A stretch of DNA of 64,000 bases from JAHFTY01 sp964584785 (GTDB taxonomy: Bacteria; Acidobacteriota; Terriglobia; 20CM-2-55-15), in the NCBI GenBank assembly GCA_964584785.1, contig CAZPBY010000010.1, positions 1 to 64,000 on the forward strand, given 5' to 3'. Positions 17,448 to 25,631 of the stretch are shown here, piece after piece; within the stretch, counting starts at the first letter, position 1; every line of letters starts with the position of its first letter. The notes beneath the pieces were generated by a model, which saw nothing but the letters and a program-made list of their open reading frames with translations, was not told where the DNA came from and did not search any database. The translations under genes and the position numbers were made by a program.

Positions 17448-18764
17448 GTGATTCAAAAAGGACAGAAGATCGAATTGCCCGAAGGCAAACTGGGCGTATT
17501 GATTCCCGGGCTCGGCGCCGTCAGCACCACGTTCATCGCCGGGGTCGAAGCGGTCAAGAAGAAGATCGCGAAGCCGATTGGGTCGCTCACGCAGCTGGGC
17601 ACCATCCGGCTCGGGAAACGAACGCAGAAGCGGGTGCCCGCCATCAAGGATTTTGTTCCCCTGGCGAATCTGACCGATCTGGTGTTTGGCGGCTGGGACA
17701 TATTCGAAGACAACTGTTACGAGAGCGCCATCAAAGCGGGCGTGCTCGAAAAGTCGCTTCTGGATCAGGTGCGCCCGGAAGTCGAAAAAATTCGCCCGTG
17801 GAAAGCCGTTTTCAGCCAGGACTACGTCAAAAGACTGCAGGGCCCGAACGTGAAGGCGAGTAAGAGCAAGATGGAGCTTGCACAGCAGGTCATGGAAGAC
17901 ATCGATAACTTCCGGAAACAGCACAATCTCACGAGAATGGTCATGGTTTGGTGCGGAAGCACCGAAGCCTACCTCAAGCCTTCCGCGCCGCATGCATCAC
18001 TGAAATCGTTCGAAAAAGCACTTCACGACAACGATGCTTCGATCACACCGAGCATGATCTACGCGTACGCGGCAATATCGCGAAAGGTTCCTTTCGCCAA
18101 CGGCGCTCCGAATCTGACGGTCGACATTCCGGCAATGATCGAGCTTGCACAGGAGAAGGGTGTGCCCGTTTGCGGCAAGGATTTCAAGACCGGCCAGACG
18201 TTGATGAAAACGATCCTCGCCCCCGGCTTCAAATCCCGCCTGCTCGGCCTGAACGGGTGGTTCTCGACCAACATTCTGGGCAACCGCGATGGGGAGGTTC
18301 TGGACGATCCGGAATCGTTCAAGACGAAGGAAGAGAGCAAACTCTCCGTTCTCGAGCAGATTCTGCAGCCCGATCTGTATCCGGACCTTTATAAGGATTT
18401 CACGCATAAGGTACGAATCCACTATTACCCCCCGCGTGGAGACAATAAAGAAGGGTGGGACAACATCGATATCTACGGATGGCTCGGTTATCCCATGCAG
18501 ATCAAGATCAACTTCCTTTGCCGGGACAGTATCCTTGCAGCGCCGATCGTCCTGGACCTGGTCCTGTTCCTGGACCTCGCTCAACGCTGCGGGATGCGGG
18601 GAATTCAGGAATGGCTGAGCTTCTATTTCAAGAGCCCGATGTGCGCGCCGGGCCTATATCCGGAACACGACCTGTTTATTCAACTGATGAAGCTCAAGAA
18701 CACGCTCCGGTACCTGCGCGGAGAGGATCTGATTACCCATCTCGGCAAGGAATATTACGACTAA
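17448..18764 (+). CDS. ino1: Myo-inositol-1-phosphate synthase
   Basis: 438 residues. It converts glucose-6-phosphate to inositol-3-phosphate with a tightly bound NAD+, the first step to inositol lipids or solutes. Evidence: GVLIPGLGAVSTTFIAGV (NAD loop near residue 17), MVWCGSTEAYLKP, the conserved GKDFKTGQTLMKT, LGNRDGEVLDDPESFKTKE, and the late IKINFLCRDSILAAPIVLDL core. The GTG start at 17448 follows CAGGAGG. Bacterial copies are patchy, mostly in Actinobacteria, Bacteroidetes and Acidobacteria. The 25-nt gap after sdhB suggests readthrough from the sdh operon. Confidence 0.93.
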   Translation: MIQKGQKIELPEGKLGVLIPGLGAVSTTFIAGVEAVKKKIAKPIGSLTQLGTIRLGKRTQKRVPAIKDFVPLANLTDLVFGGWDIFEDNCYESAIKAGVLEKSLLDQVRPEVEKIRPWKAVFSQDYVKRLQGPNVKASKSKMELAQQVMEDIDNFRKQHNLTRMVMVWCGSTEAYLKPSAPHASLKSFEKALHDNDASITPSMIYAYAAISRKVPFANGAPNLTVDIPAMIELAQEKGVPVCGKDFKTGQTLMKTILAPGFKSRLLGLNGWFSTNILGNRDGEVLDDPESFKTKEESKLSVLEQILQPDLYPDLYKDFTHKVRIHYYPPRGDNKEGWDNIDIYGWLGYPMQIKINFLCRDSILAAPIVLDLVLFLDLAQRCGMRGIQEWLSFYFKSPMCAPGLYPEHDLFIQLMKLKNTLRYLRGEDLITHLGKEYYD

Positions 18765-18937
18765 CTGTTGTGATTGCGTGCCGATGCGTCATTTGAGTAG
18801 AATCGGCGACGCGCCGGGAACCCTAGCGACGGGTTTATGATTTTTGGATTAGAATCGTTCAATTCGATCTCAAGTCCGGGACATGTCGGTTGGTTTTCCT
18901 GCGGATCCCTTGGATTTGTGAGGAAGGACTTTTTCAG

Positions 18938-19951
18938 ATGAAAAGAACCGCTTTTTTGGGCAGCTCACTGTTATTCATGATGGTGCTGTTGATCCCTAAA
19001 CACGCCTGGGCGCAGGCCGACGGCGATGCGTACCGTGAATACTACGCCGAAGAGGACCTGGGTAAACGACTTGTGCTGGGTGAACAGTTCCTCGCGAAAT
19101 ACAAAGACTCGCAATACACCGAGTCGGTGTATCGGCAGGTCGTGCAGGGTTACTACAAGCTCAACAACTTCCCGAAAGTCGTGAGCTGGGCTGAAAAACT
19201 CGACGAATACGCGAAGGAAGCGACGCCGGCCCAGAAGTTCCAGACGTACTCCATTGCTCTGGACGCAGCTCAAAAAGCGAATATTGCCAATCAAATTGTT
19301 GCATACGCCGAAAAGGTCCTGACGATCATGCCCGAGGACCTGAATGCCTTGATCACTCTTGCCGACAAGCTGTCGCAAGACAAGACCACGCAGGACAAGG
19401 CGTCCAACTTCGCCAAGAAGGGTTTGGAAGTTCTGGGGAAGACAAAAGCGAGCGATCTGAATTTCAGCGACGCGGAATGGGCCAAACAAAAGCCCGCGAT
19501 CGCAGGCCAGATGCACACCACGATCGGGTCGGTCCTCTTTACGAAGGGCGATTACGATAAAGCGGTCGAACCCTTGACCGAAGCCACAAAGGCGACGCCG
19601 AAAGACGGCGGACCGTGGTACCTGCTTGGCCTCTCGTTCAATCAGCAGTATCAGGCCGCTGTCAAGAAGGCTGAAGCTTCGCGCGAGCAAACAAACACGC
19701 TGATCAAGAATCGGGCGGGAACGCTCGAGATCGAAGACTCGCGAGCAACGACGGAAGCCCTTCAGGAAGTGGCTCGCGGCAAGCGAGATCAGGCACTGGA
19801 TGCGCTCGCATCGTCCGTGGCTCTCGGCGGCCCGACGGCAACGGACGCCAAAAAGCAGCTCGAACGTATCTACACGCAGTCAAAAGGTTCCACGGACGGG
19901 CTTGACCAACTGATCGCGCAGAAGCAAACATGGGCGAAGACCCTGCCGTAA
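18938..19951 (+). CDS. Secreted TPR protein (tandem paralogue A)
   Basis: 337 residues with a signal peptide (MKRTAFLGSSLLFMMVLLIP through HAWAQ) and TPR-like helices, for example YRQVVQGYYKLNNFPKVVSWAEK and YDKAVEPLTEATKATPKDGGPWYLLGLSF. A charged helical stretch (about 245-300) separates the last repeat from a C-terminal LDQLIAQKQ tail. I chose ATG 18938 because AGGAAGG lies 10 nt upstream; a longer reading to 18890 lacks an SD. The next gene is a clear paralogue. Its role is unknown; a periplasmic scaffold is likely. Confidence 0.78.
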   Translation: MKRTAFLGSSLLFMMVLLIPKHAWAQADGDAYREYYAEEDLGKRLVLGEQFLAKYKDSQYTESVYRQVVQGYYKLNNFPKVVSWAEKLDEYAKEATPAQKFQTYSIALDAAQKANIANQIVAYAEKVLTIMPEDLNALITLADKLSQDKTTQDKASNFAKKGLEVLGKTKASDLNFSDAEWAKQKPAIAGQMHTTIGSVLFTKGDYDKAVEPLTEATKATPKDGGPWYLLGLSFNQQYQAAVKKAEASREQTNTLIKNRAGTLEIEDSRATTEALQEVARGKRDQALDALASSVALGGPTATDAKKQLERIYTQSKGSTDGLDQLIAQKQTWAKTLP

Positions 19952-19977
19952 CCGTCGGCGATTGATCCAGCGCATTT

Positions 19978-20008
19978 GGGCGGCCATCCGGCCGCCCTTT
20001 CAATTTTG
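19978..20008 (+). terminator. Hairpin terminator between the two TPR paralogues
   Basis: GGGCGGCC (19978-19985) pairs perfectly with 19990-19997 across a 4-nt loop and is followed by TTTCAATTTT. It should end transcripts of paralogue A, so paralogue B probably has its own promoter or relies on leak-through. Confidence 0.75.
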
Positions 20009-20048
20009 TCATTACGCTAAAATCCGTAGTGGGGAGGTCGATGTTGAA

Positions 20049-21074
20049 ATGAGAAAAACCGCAAACTTAGTACTTTTGCTGATATTGATCCTGACTTTCG
20101 CTGTTGCCGCGCTTCCGCAACAGCCTCAGGCTCAGTTCAAGACCAAGGCAGAGTATGACGGCTACAACGGAGCATTCACCGAGAAGGATCCGGCGAAGAA
20201 AGCGGATTTAGCAGCGAAATTTCTGGCTGACTTCAAGGACACCGATCCGTCGTTCAAGATGAACGCGTACATCATGATGACGAAGGGATACCTCGATGCG
20301 AAAAACTTCGCCAAAGCCATGGATGCTTCAGCGAAGGTCACCGACGTCCTGCCGACGCTGGATGCACAGAAAAAGGTTCAGATTTACGGCTACGGAATGG
20401 CTGCCGCACAAGCTGCCGACGATGTTCCCAAAACCGTCGAGTTCGGAGAGAAGATCCTCGGCGCCAATCCCGCCGACGTCAACACGCTCATCACTCTGGC
20501 CGGGCTCATTCCCGAACGATTGCCGACGGATGATTCCGGCAAGAAAGCCGCTCTGGAGAAGGCGGAAGGCTACGCGAAGCGCGGCCTGGCGGAGCTCGCG
20601 AAGATTCAGAAGCCTGCGAACATTTCAGACGCGGACTGGGCAGCGATCGCGGCGGGCCTGCACGCGGATCTAGGGTTGATCAATCTGAATCGTCTCGATT
20701 ACGACAAAACGATCGAGGAATACCAGATGGTGTTGAAGGCGACACCCAAAGACGGAGTTGGGCATTTCCGCATCGGTCTTGCTTACAGCGGACAGGCGGC
20801 GGCACTCTCCAAGGCATACGTTGCATCGGTTGATCAACAGAACGAGGCGATCAAGAACAATGCCGACAAAACCGTCATTGATGACCTCAAAGCGAAATCC
20901 AACGACGCGGAACAGAAACTTCGCGACAAACGCACACAGGCAACGGATGAGCTTGCGACGGCCGTTGCGATTGGCGGTCCGGTGCAACAGCCGGCGACCG
21001 ATCAGTTGAAGAAACTCTGGACCGGCACGCCCGAAGAAATGAACCAGCTCATCCAGTCCAAGAAACCGCAATAA
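20049..21074 (+). CDS. Secreted TPR protein (tandem paralogue B)
   Basis: 341 residues, signal peptide 1-26 (LVLLLILILTFAVAALPQQ), then the same architecture as its neighbour: YDKTIEEYQMVLKATPKDGVGHFRIGL aligns with paralogue A, as do the charged helix (about 265-305) and the C-terminal MNQLIQSKK tail. Paralogue B shows the sequence NISDADWAAIAAGLHADLG matching NFSDAEWAKQKPAIAGQMHT in A. GGGGAGG (20031-20037) is the SD. An overlapping four-codon frame (ATG TTG AAA TGA at 20041) ends across this start and might be a coupling leader or chance. Function unknown. Confidence 0.78.
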   Translation: MRKTANLVLLLILILTFAVAALPQQPQAQFKTKAEYDGYNGAFTEKDPAKKADLAAKFLADFKDTDPSFKMNAYIMMTKGYLDAKNFAKAMDASAKVTDVLPTLDAQKKVQIYGYGMAAAQAADDVPKTVEFGEKILGANPADVNTLITLAGLIPERLPTDDSGKKAALEKAEGYAKRGLAELAKIQKPANISDADWAAIAAGLHADLGLINLNRLDYDKTIEEYQMVLKATPKDGVGHFRIGLAYSGQAAALSKAYVASVDQQNEAIKNNADKTVIDDLKAKSNDAEQKLRDKRTQATDELATAVAIGGPVQQPATDQLKKLWTGTPEEMNQLIQSKKPQ

Positions 21075-21100
21075 CCAAACTCTCGAACGATCTCCCCAAA

Positions 21101-21130
21101 GCAGCGGTGGCCGGAGCGGGCCGCCGCTGC
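21101..21130. terminator. Convergent-gene hairpin
   Basis: 12-bp arms 21101-21112 and 21119-21130 (GCAGCGGTGGCC with one G-U pair) around a 6-nt loop, between the converging TPR and mscS genes. There is no T-run, so Rho-independent termination is uncertain; only the position argues for it. Confidence 0.45.
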
Positions 21131-21133
21131 AAT

Positions 21134-22000
21134 CTAAGCGTTACCGACTTCGAGTTTCTCGGTTTTCATTTCAAACGCCGGCATGACGGCGAATCCGATG
21201 CCCTGCCGATCGAACTCCTGTTTGATCCGCAGTCTCCACTCGCGCATGACTTCCCACTGTTTCATCGGAGGCGTTTTCGCGAGGCTGCGAATGGTGACTC
21301 CGGTCTGACCGAGCTGTTCTACGCCGAGGAGAATCGGCTTCTCTAAAATCCGGTCGCGCCAATCGCGGTACAATCCGTCACCGACGCCCTGCAGGATGCG
21401 AAAGACTTTCTGAAGATCCTCGCTGTAAGCGACGGTCACATCGACGACGGCTCGAGCCCATTCTTTGGTGAGTACGGTCACAGCCTGGATCGTGCCGTTC
21501 GGAATGACGTGCACCTGGCCCTCGAGGTTTCTCAGGACCGTCGCGCGAAGAGTCATTTGTTCGACGATGCCGGAGTACGCGCCGATCTTGACGACGTCTC
21601 CCATGCCATACTGATCTTCAAGAAGAATAAAGAAACCCGCGAGCACATCCTTCACCAGACTCTGCGCACCGAAGCCGATGGCAACGCCCGCGATCGAAGC
21701 GCCCGCGATCAGCGGAGCAATGTTGAAGCCTAAGTCGCTGCTGACCTTAAGCAGAACGAACATGACCAGCACGAAGCGGGTCACGCTGCGAATGATTTGA
21801 CGAAGCGTTTCGGCCCGCTGCTCAGCACGGGTTACTCCCAGAACGTCGCCGTGCGGGATGAGCAGTTTCAAACGCTTCAACGCGTAGTCCACAAGCTTCA
21901 TCACCAGAAACGCCGCGAAGAGTGTGGACACGATACGGAAGACAAGCATTAGAGCCGAAGCGTAGTCAGGACCGAAGGCTTGCTTGAGAAACTCAGGCAT
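21134..22000 (-). CDS. Small-conductance mechanosensitive channel (MscS family)
   Basis: 288 residues. After two or three membrane helices (about 15-35, 75-95, 98-120), the pore helix region APLIAGASIAGVAIGFGAQSLVKDVLAGFFILLEDQYGMGDVV is diagnostic of MscS, followed by the beta domain (HVIPNGTIQAVTVLTKEWARAVVDV) and the cytoplasmic alpha/beta cage. It releases solutes on hypo-osmotic shock. Length matches the minimal MscS type. It is divergent from glgC with a 100-bp gap. Confidence 0.93.
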   Translation of the reverse strand: MPEFLKQAFGPDYASALMLVFRIVSTLFAAFLVMKLVDYALKRLKLLIPHGDVLGVTRAEQRAETLRQIIRSVTRFVLVMFVLLKVSSDLGFNIAPLIAGASIAGVAIGFGAQSLVKDVLAGFFILLEDQYGMGDVVKIGAYSGIVEQMTLRATVLRNLEGQVHVIPNGTIQAVTVLTKEWARAVVDVTVAYSEDLQKVFRILQGVGDGLYRDWRDRILEKPILLGVEQLGQTGVTIRSLAKTPPMKQWEVMREWRLRIKQEFDRQGIGFAVMPAFEMKTEKLEVGNA

Positions 22001-22100
22001 GAATACGTGTGTAGTGTATCATGGGAAAAAATTTCGAGAATCCGGAGCGCGGCGCGGGGCACACAGCGTAGCTGTCCGAAAGACGAGGAGTCTTGATCTC

Positions 22101-23402
22101 ATGGTCCGGAAAGATCGCCACGACGTCTGGCACGTCGTTTCCATCATTCTCGCTGGTGGCGCCGGGAAACGGCTCTTCCCGCTGACGCAGGATCGCTCCA
22201 AACCCGCGGTTCCACTTGGAGGCAAGTACAGGTTGATCGATATTCCGATCAGCAATTGCCTCAACTCCAACTTGAAGCGCATCTTCGTGATGACGCAGTT
22301 CAACTCCGCGTCGCTCAATCATCACATCACCAACAGCTATCGTTTCGATCCCTTCGGCGAAGGCTTCATCGAAGTACTCGCTGCCGAGCAGACGGTAACG
22401 AATCCGAATTGGTTTCAGGGCACGGCAGACGCTGTGCGTCAGCACCTCCACCGCTTCACGGGACGCGACGACGACTACCAGCTCATCCTCGCCGGCGATC
22501 AGCTGTATCGTATGAATTTCCAAAGCCTGCTCGATACGCACTGGCAGAGAGGTGCGGACGTAAGCGTCTGCGTCATTCCAAAGAGTGAAGATCTCGCGTC
22601 GTCTTTCGGACTGTTGAAGCTCGCCTCCGACGGCCGCATCCAGCAGTTTTGGGAAAAACCGAAAGGGCCCGCGCTTCGCGAAATGCGAACGGACACGCAG
22701 GCGCTCGGACTATCCGCGGAAGAGGCTGCAAAACGGCCGTATCTGGCGTCGATGGGTATATACCTTTTCAGGCGCAAAGTTCTGATCGATCTGCTTGCCG
22801 ATCCATCGATGATCGATTTCGGATACCAGGTCATCCCGAAAGCCATCGAGCAATATGACGTGTACGGCCATTTATTCGACGGCTACTGGGAAGATCTCGG
22901 CACAGTTGGAGCGTTTTACAAGGCAAATATCGATCTGACCAGCACCGCCCCGCACTTCGATTTTCACGACATGGTGGCTCCGATCTTTACGCGTCCGCGG
23001 TTTCTGCCTCCTTCCCGCATTGAGCGATGTGATGTGCGTGAAGCGATCATCGCAGAGGGTTCCGTCCTGAAAGGCGCGCGAATCACGAATTCGATCGTCG
23101 GGATCCGCAGCGTCGTCGGCGAGGATGTCGTTTTGGAGCGCACGCTGATGATGGGTGCGGATTACTACGAAGACCTGGAAGACGAGGATTACAATCGGCA
23201 GCTCAGCGTCCCGAACATCGGCATCGGCGAGGGTTCGATCATTCGAAACGCCATCATCGATAAGAACGCCCATATCGGTTCGCACGTGCGCCTGATCAAC
23301 GAATCGCAGGTTCAGCACTTCGACGGGGCGGGCTTTTACATCCGTGACGGAATCATCATCGTCGCCAAGAACGGTGTCATTGCGGATGGAACCGAGGTGT
23401 GA
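22101..23402 (+). CDS. glgC: Glucose-1-phosphate adenylyltransferase (ADP-glucose pyrophosphorylase)
   Basis: 433 residues. It makes ADP-glucose from ATP and glucose-1-phosphate for glycogen synthesis. The nucleotide loop GGAGKRLFPLTQDRSKPAVP, the substrate segments YRLIDIPISNCLNS, GTADAVRQ and EDLGTVGAFYKANI, and a C-terminal left-handed beta-helix (about 310-430) with regulatory site residues are all present. I start at ATG 22101 (MVRKDRHDVWHVV) behind GAGGAG at 22084-22089; upstream in-frame codons lack an SD and overlap the mscS start region. No other glycogen gene is adjacent. Confidence 0.95.
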   Translation: MVRKDRHDVWHVVSIILAGGAGKRLFPLTQDRSKPAVPLGGKYRLIDIPISNCLNSNLKRIFVMTQFNSASLNHHITNSYRFDPFGEGFIEVLAAEQTVTNPNWFQGTADAVRQHLHRFTGRDDDYQLILAGDQLYRMNFQSLLDTHWQRGADVSVCVIPKSEDLASSFGLLKLASDGRIQQFWEKPKGPALREMRTDTQALGLSAEEAAKRPYLASMGIYLFRRKVLIDLLADPSMIDFGYQVIPKAIEQYDVYGHLFDGYWEDLGTVGAFYKANIDLTSTAPHFDFHDMVAPIFTRPRFLPPSRIERCDVREAIIAEGSVLKGARITNSIVGIRSVVGEDVVLERTLMMGADYYEDLEDEDYNRQLSVPNIGIGEGSIIRNAIIDKNAHIGSHVRLINESQVQHFDGAGFYIRDGIIIVAKNGVIADGTEV

Positions 23403-23426
23403 CGGGGTTGCTCCCGCCTCCAATAT

Positions 23427-23553
23427 GTCAGACGTTGGAATGTCCAATGTCCAACGTTAGATGCAAACAGCCGGATTCCGCCTCCAGGTTCTTCTGACAG
23501 GATATCCGGCTGTTTGCATCTAACCTTGGACGTTGGACATCCCGACGTTTGAC
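23427..23553. repeat. 49-bp imperfect inverted repeat (MITE/REP-like) between convergent genes
   Basis: Arms 23427-23475 and 23505-23553 match at 44 of 49 positions as reverse complements, around a 29-nt loop. The loop-proximal 20 bp of each arm (TTAGATGCAAACAGCCGGA) is perfect. Each arm also contains a nested ACGTTGGA...TCCAACGT dyad. No T-run follows and no transposase is encoded, so it is better viewed as a non-autonomous repeat than as a simple terminator, though it fills the gap between converging glgC and the cytochrome gene. Confidence 0.85.
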
Positions 23554-23564
23554 TTATGAGACCT

Positions 23565-24089
23565 TTAAGGCCGGGGCGCGGGGTTGGTTTCGTGACAGGT
23601 TAGGCAATCCACCGGACGCTTCAGTTTCGGCTTGGCGTCGAAGTCGTCGCTGTTGAGTCGCGCGACCCATTTTCTCATCAGATCCGCCATGAACGTTTTG
23701 TTCTTCTCCAGCTGCTCGATCATGGGATTCTTTTCGATCTTCGGCATGTTCGCGAAATTCAACTGCGCGCCTTTGTGACAATCGGTACACCACACGCGTC
23801 CGCCGTCGGAGTCTTTCAAAGGGGAAGACCAGTTCGGATTCGGGTTGAAGTTTTTCGGTGTGCTGTAAAGCGCGGCGACAAACTGTTGCATGAAATATGC
23901 CTTCACGAACGGAGGCACTTTCATTTCGCCTCCACTCACTGCGGCGGCCAGCGGGCGGGAATCGCCCGATTTAGGTGCGGGTTTGGCGTCGCTCAATCTC
24001 TCGCCGTTCCGGACAACCTCCATGTTCTGGTTGCACGCGGTGATCACGAAAATCAGCGGGATGCAGCAAATCGGCTTACGCATAGGCAT
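23565..24089 (-). CDS. Diheme c-type cytochrome lipoprotein
   Basis: 174 residues. The N-terminus MPMRKPICCIPLIFVITAC ends in a lipobox with Cys19, so the protein is probably anchored to a membrane on the periplasmic side. Two haem c sites are visible, CTDCH (101-105) and CLTCH (162-166). Spacing with a long helical segment MPKIEKNPMIEQLEKNKTF between them resembles the cytochrome c subunits of photosynthetic reaction-centre type found in non-phototrophic Acidobacteria. It starts 10 nt after the stop of the enoyl-CoA-hydratase-like gene and is the last gene of a three-gene operon, so it may deliver electrons to or from the upstream diiron protein; this is inference. Confidence 0.8.
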   Translation of the reverse strand: MPMRKPICCIPLIFVITACNQNMEVVRNGERLSDAKPAPKSGDSRPLAAAVSGGEMKVPPFVKAYFMQQFVAALYSTPKNFNPNPNWSSPLKDSDGGRVWCTDCHKGAQLNFANMPKIEKNPMIEQLEKNKTFMADLMRKWVARLNSDDFDAKPKLKRPVDCLTCHETNPAPRP

Positions 24090-24099
24090 GATTCTAACT

Positions 24100-24888
24100 T
24101 CATCTTCCCCGAAATTGTGGTTTTCGCTTCTCTTTGAACGCCGTGAGGCCTTCGAGAAAATCCTCGCTGTAAAAACATTCGATCTGAACCTGGGTCTCGC
24201 GCGCAAATGCGGTCTCGAGGTCCGAACTCAAGCTGCGGTAGATGGATTCCTTGGCAAGACGCAAAACTCCCGGCGGATTCCTGGACATACGGTCCGCCAG
24301 GTCGAGGACTTCGGTCATGAGATGGTCATGAGGCACAACGCGATTGACCAGGCCGATCTTCTCCGCTTCCGAAGCGGAAATCATGGATCCGGTAAATACC
24401 AATTCACACGCTTTGGCGCTGCCCACAAGCTTCGGCAGGAACCAGCTGCCGCCCCAATCCGGATGAAGGCCGATCAATGCAAAGCTCGGACCGAACGTTG
24501 CCTTGTCCGATGCCACTCGTAAGTCGCAACCCAGCGCGAAGCTGAACCCGGCTCCCGCGCAGGGTCCATTCACGGCGGCGATGACGGGCTTGGGCAAAGC
24601 ACGCAGCGCACGAGTGATCTGCTGCCCTTTGGCGAGTAACGTTCGAAAACCCTGTTCATCCTTGTTCTCGCGAAGATGCTTCAGGTGATCGATGTCGCCG
24701 CCGGCGCTGAAGCCGCGTCCTTCACCGGTAATCACGAGCCCGCGTAAACTCGAGTCCGACGCGATCTTCGGCAGCAGATCGAGGATTTCGTCGCGCATCG
24801 GACCGCCGAACGCGTTGAGTTTTTCGGGGCGGTTCAGCTTCAGGAGACCTATGGAGTCGCACTTTTCGAAGATGATCGTTTGATACAT
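24100..24888 (-). CDS. Enoyl-CoA hydratase/isomerase family protein (PaaG-like)
   Basis: 262 residues, a crotonase-fold enzyme acting on CoA thioesters. The oxyanion-hole segments are GRGFSAGGDIDHL and VNGPCAGAGFSFALGCDLRVAS. At the second catalytic site the hydratase Glu is replaced: the stretch reads LIGLHPDWGGSWFLPKLVG, closer to PaaG-type epoxyphenylacetyl-CoA isomerases than to classical hydratases. The start ATG 24888 (MYQTIIFEKCDSIG) is chosen because upstream codons overlap the ferritin-like gene. The gap to that gene is 8 nt. Classical 2-enoyl-CoA hydration cannot be excluded. Confidence 0.85.
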   Translation of the reverse strand: MYQTIIFEKCDSIGLLKLNRPEKLNAFGGPMRDEILDLLPKIASDSSLRGLVITGEGRGFSAGGDIDHLKHLRENKDEQGFRTLLAKGQQITRALRALPKPVIAAVNGPCAGAGFSFALGCDLRVASDKATFGPSFALIGLHPDWGGSWFLPKLVGSAKACELVFTGSMISASEAEKIGLVNRVVPHDHLMTEVLDLADRMSRNPPGVLRLAKESIYRSLSSDLETAFARETQVQIECFYSEDFLEGLTAFKEKRKPQFRGR

Positions 24889-24896
24889 GAAAGGCG

Positions 24897-25553
24897 CTAG
24901 CAGCCGGGAGCGTGGCTGACCTTCATTTCCTTCAATTGCTTGTTCTGGATCTTGACGGCGAGCTCCAGAACGGCATCGGCGGCTGCTCTCGCCTTCGCCT
25001 GTTGCTCGAGCGTCACGGCGTACTTCTGAAGGACGCGCTTGCCCAGGTCGACATGCCATTCTTCGTCCGGCTGTATTTGAGTGCGATACAAACCCGCCGT
25101 GTCGTGATCGCCGGCGCCTTCGCAGAACTCGATGAATTGCTCGTTCTTCTTCAGGGCCAGCGACTCTCGTGTGATCCCCGCTGCAGCGACGCGTTCGACG
25201 GTCGTTTTGAATCCGGAAAGAAGCTGAAACATCGGTCCATAGCCGTCGGCGATCGGGTTGAAATCGGTTGTGTCGACTCCGATTCCCGCGAGGTGCTTTT
25301 CGATGAGGCGGTAGTGTTTGGCCTCATCACCAGCCTGCCGGGCAAGACCGAGTTTGACGTCGATCTCGGGAGTGGTCGCCATCCACAGAGCCGCCAGTTC
25401 ACTCGCTTCCAACTCGTTTTTGAGCGCGATCTTGAGACGTCGGACAATCTCCGATGGATTCACGGATGCCGGGGGCTGATCCTTTAAAAGATCGAGTTTC
25501 GCAAGCTGCGTGATCACGTATTGATGCAGTTCATCGGCGAAGTCGATTGCCAT
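24897..25553 (-). CDS. Ferritin-like diiron protein
   Basis: 218 residues, mostly helical, with a four-helix diiron ligand pattern: Glu47/49 in KNELEASELA, GDEAKHYRLIEKH (Glu77, His80), NEQFIEF (Glu138/142) and DEEWHVDLG (Glu164, His167). This E...ExxH...E...ExxH set is that of ferritin-like oxygenases, oxidases and storage proteins (PaaA/PaaC and MiaE relatives). A clean AAGGAG SD precedes ATG 25553. It opens an operon with a PaaG-like protein and a cytochrome, which suggests an O2-dependent step on a CoA-linked substrate, but the substrate cannot be read from the sequence. Confidence 0.78.
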   Translation of the reverse strand: MAIDFADELHQYVITQLAKLDLLKDQPPASVNPSEIVRRLKIALKNELEASELAALWMATTPEIDVKLGLARQAGDEAKHYRLIEKHLAGIGVDTTDFNPIADGYGPMFQLLSGFKTTVERVAAAGITRESLALKKNEQFIEFCEGAGDHDTAGLYRTQIQPDEEWHVDLGKRVLQKYAVTLEQQAKARAAADAVLELAVKIQNKQLKEMKVSHAPGC

Positions 25554-25596
25554 GGTGGTGCTCCTTCGCTTTCTTTCCGAAGAGGTCAAGATCGCG

Positions 25597-25602
25597 ATTA
25601 TA
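25597..25602 (-). promoter_or_regulatory. Perfect -10 box for the ferritin-like operon
   Basis: On the minus strand TATAAT occupies 25602-25597, 44 nt before the ATG at 25553. No good -35 lies 16-18 bp further out, so an activator may be needed. Confidence 0.4.
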
Positions 25603-25631
25603 TCCCACCGCCGCTGTGCTATGGTGGGCCC

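Noticed and set aside
18765..18937. Terminator after ino1
   Set aside because: The best stem (CGGCG/CGCCG, 18804-18816) is 5 bp with no T-run, too weak to call.
24889..25059. Extended N-terminus for the enoyl-CoA-hydratase-like gene
   Set aside because: The extra codons are inside the ferritin-like gene in another frame and are Arg-rich, as expected for out-of-frame reading.
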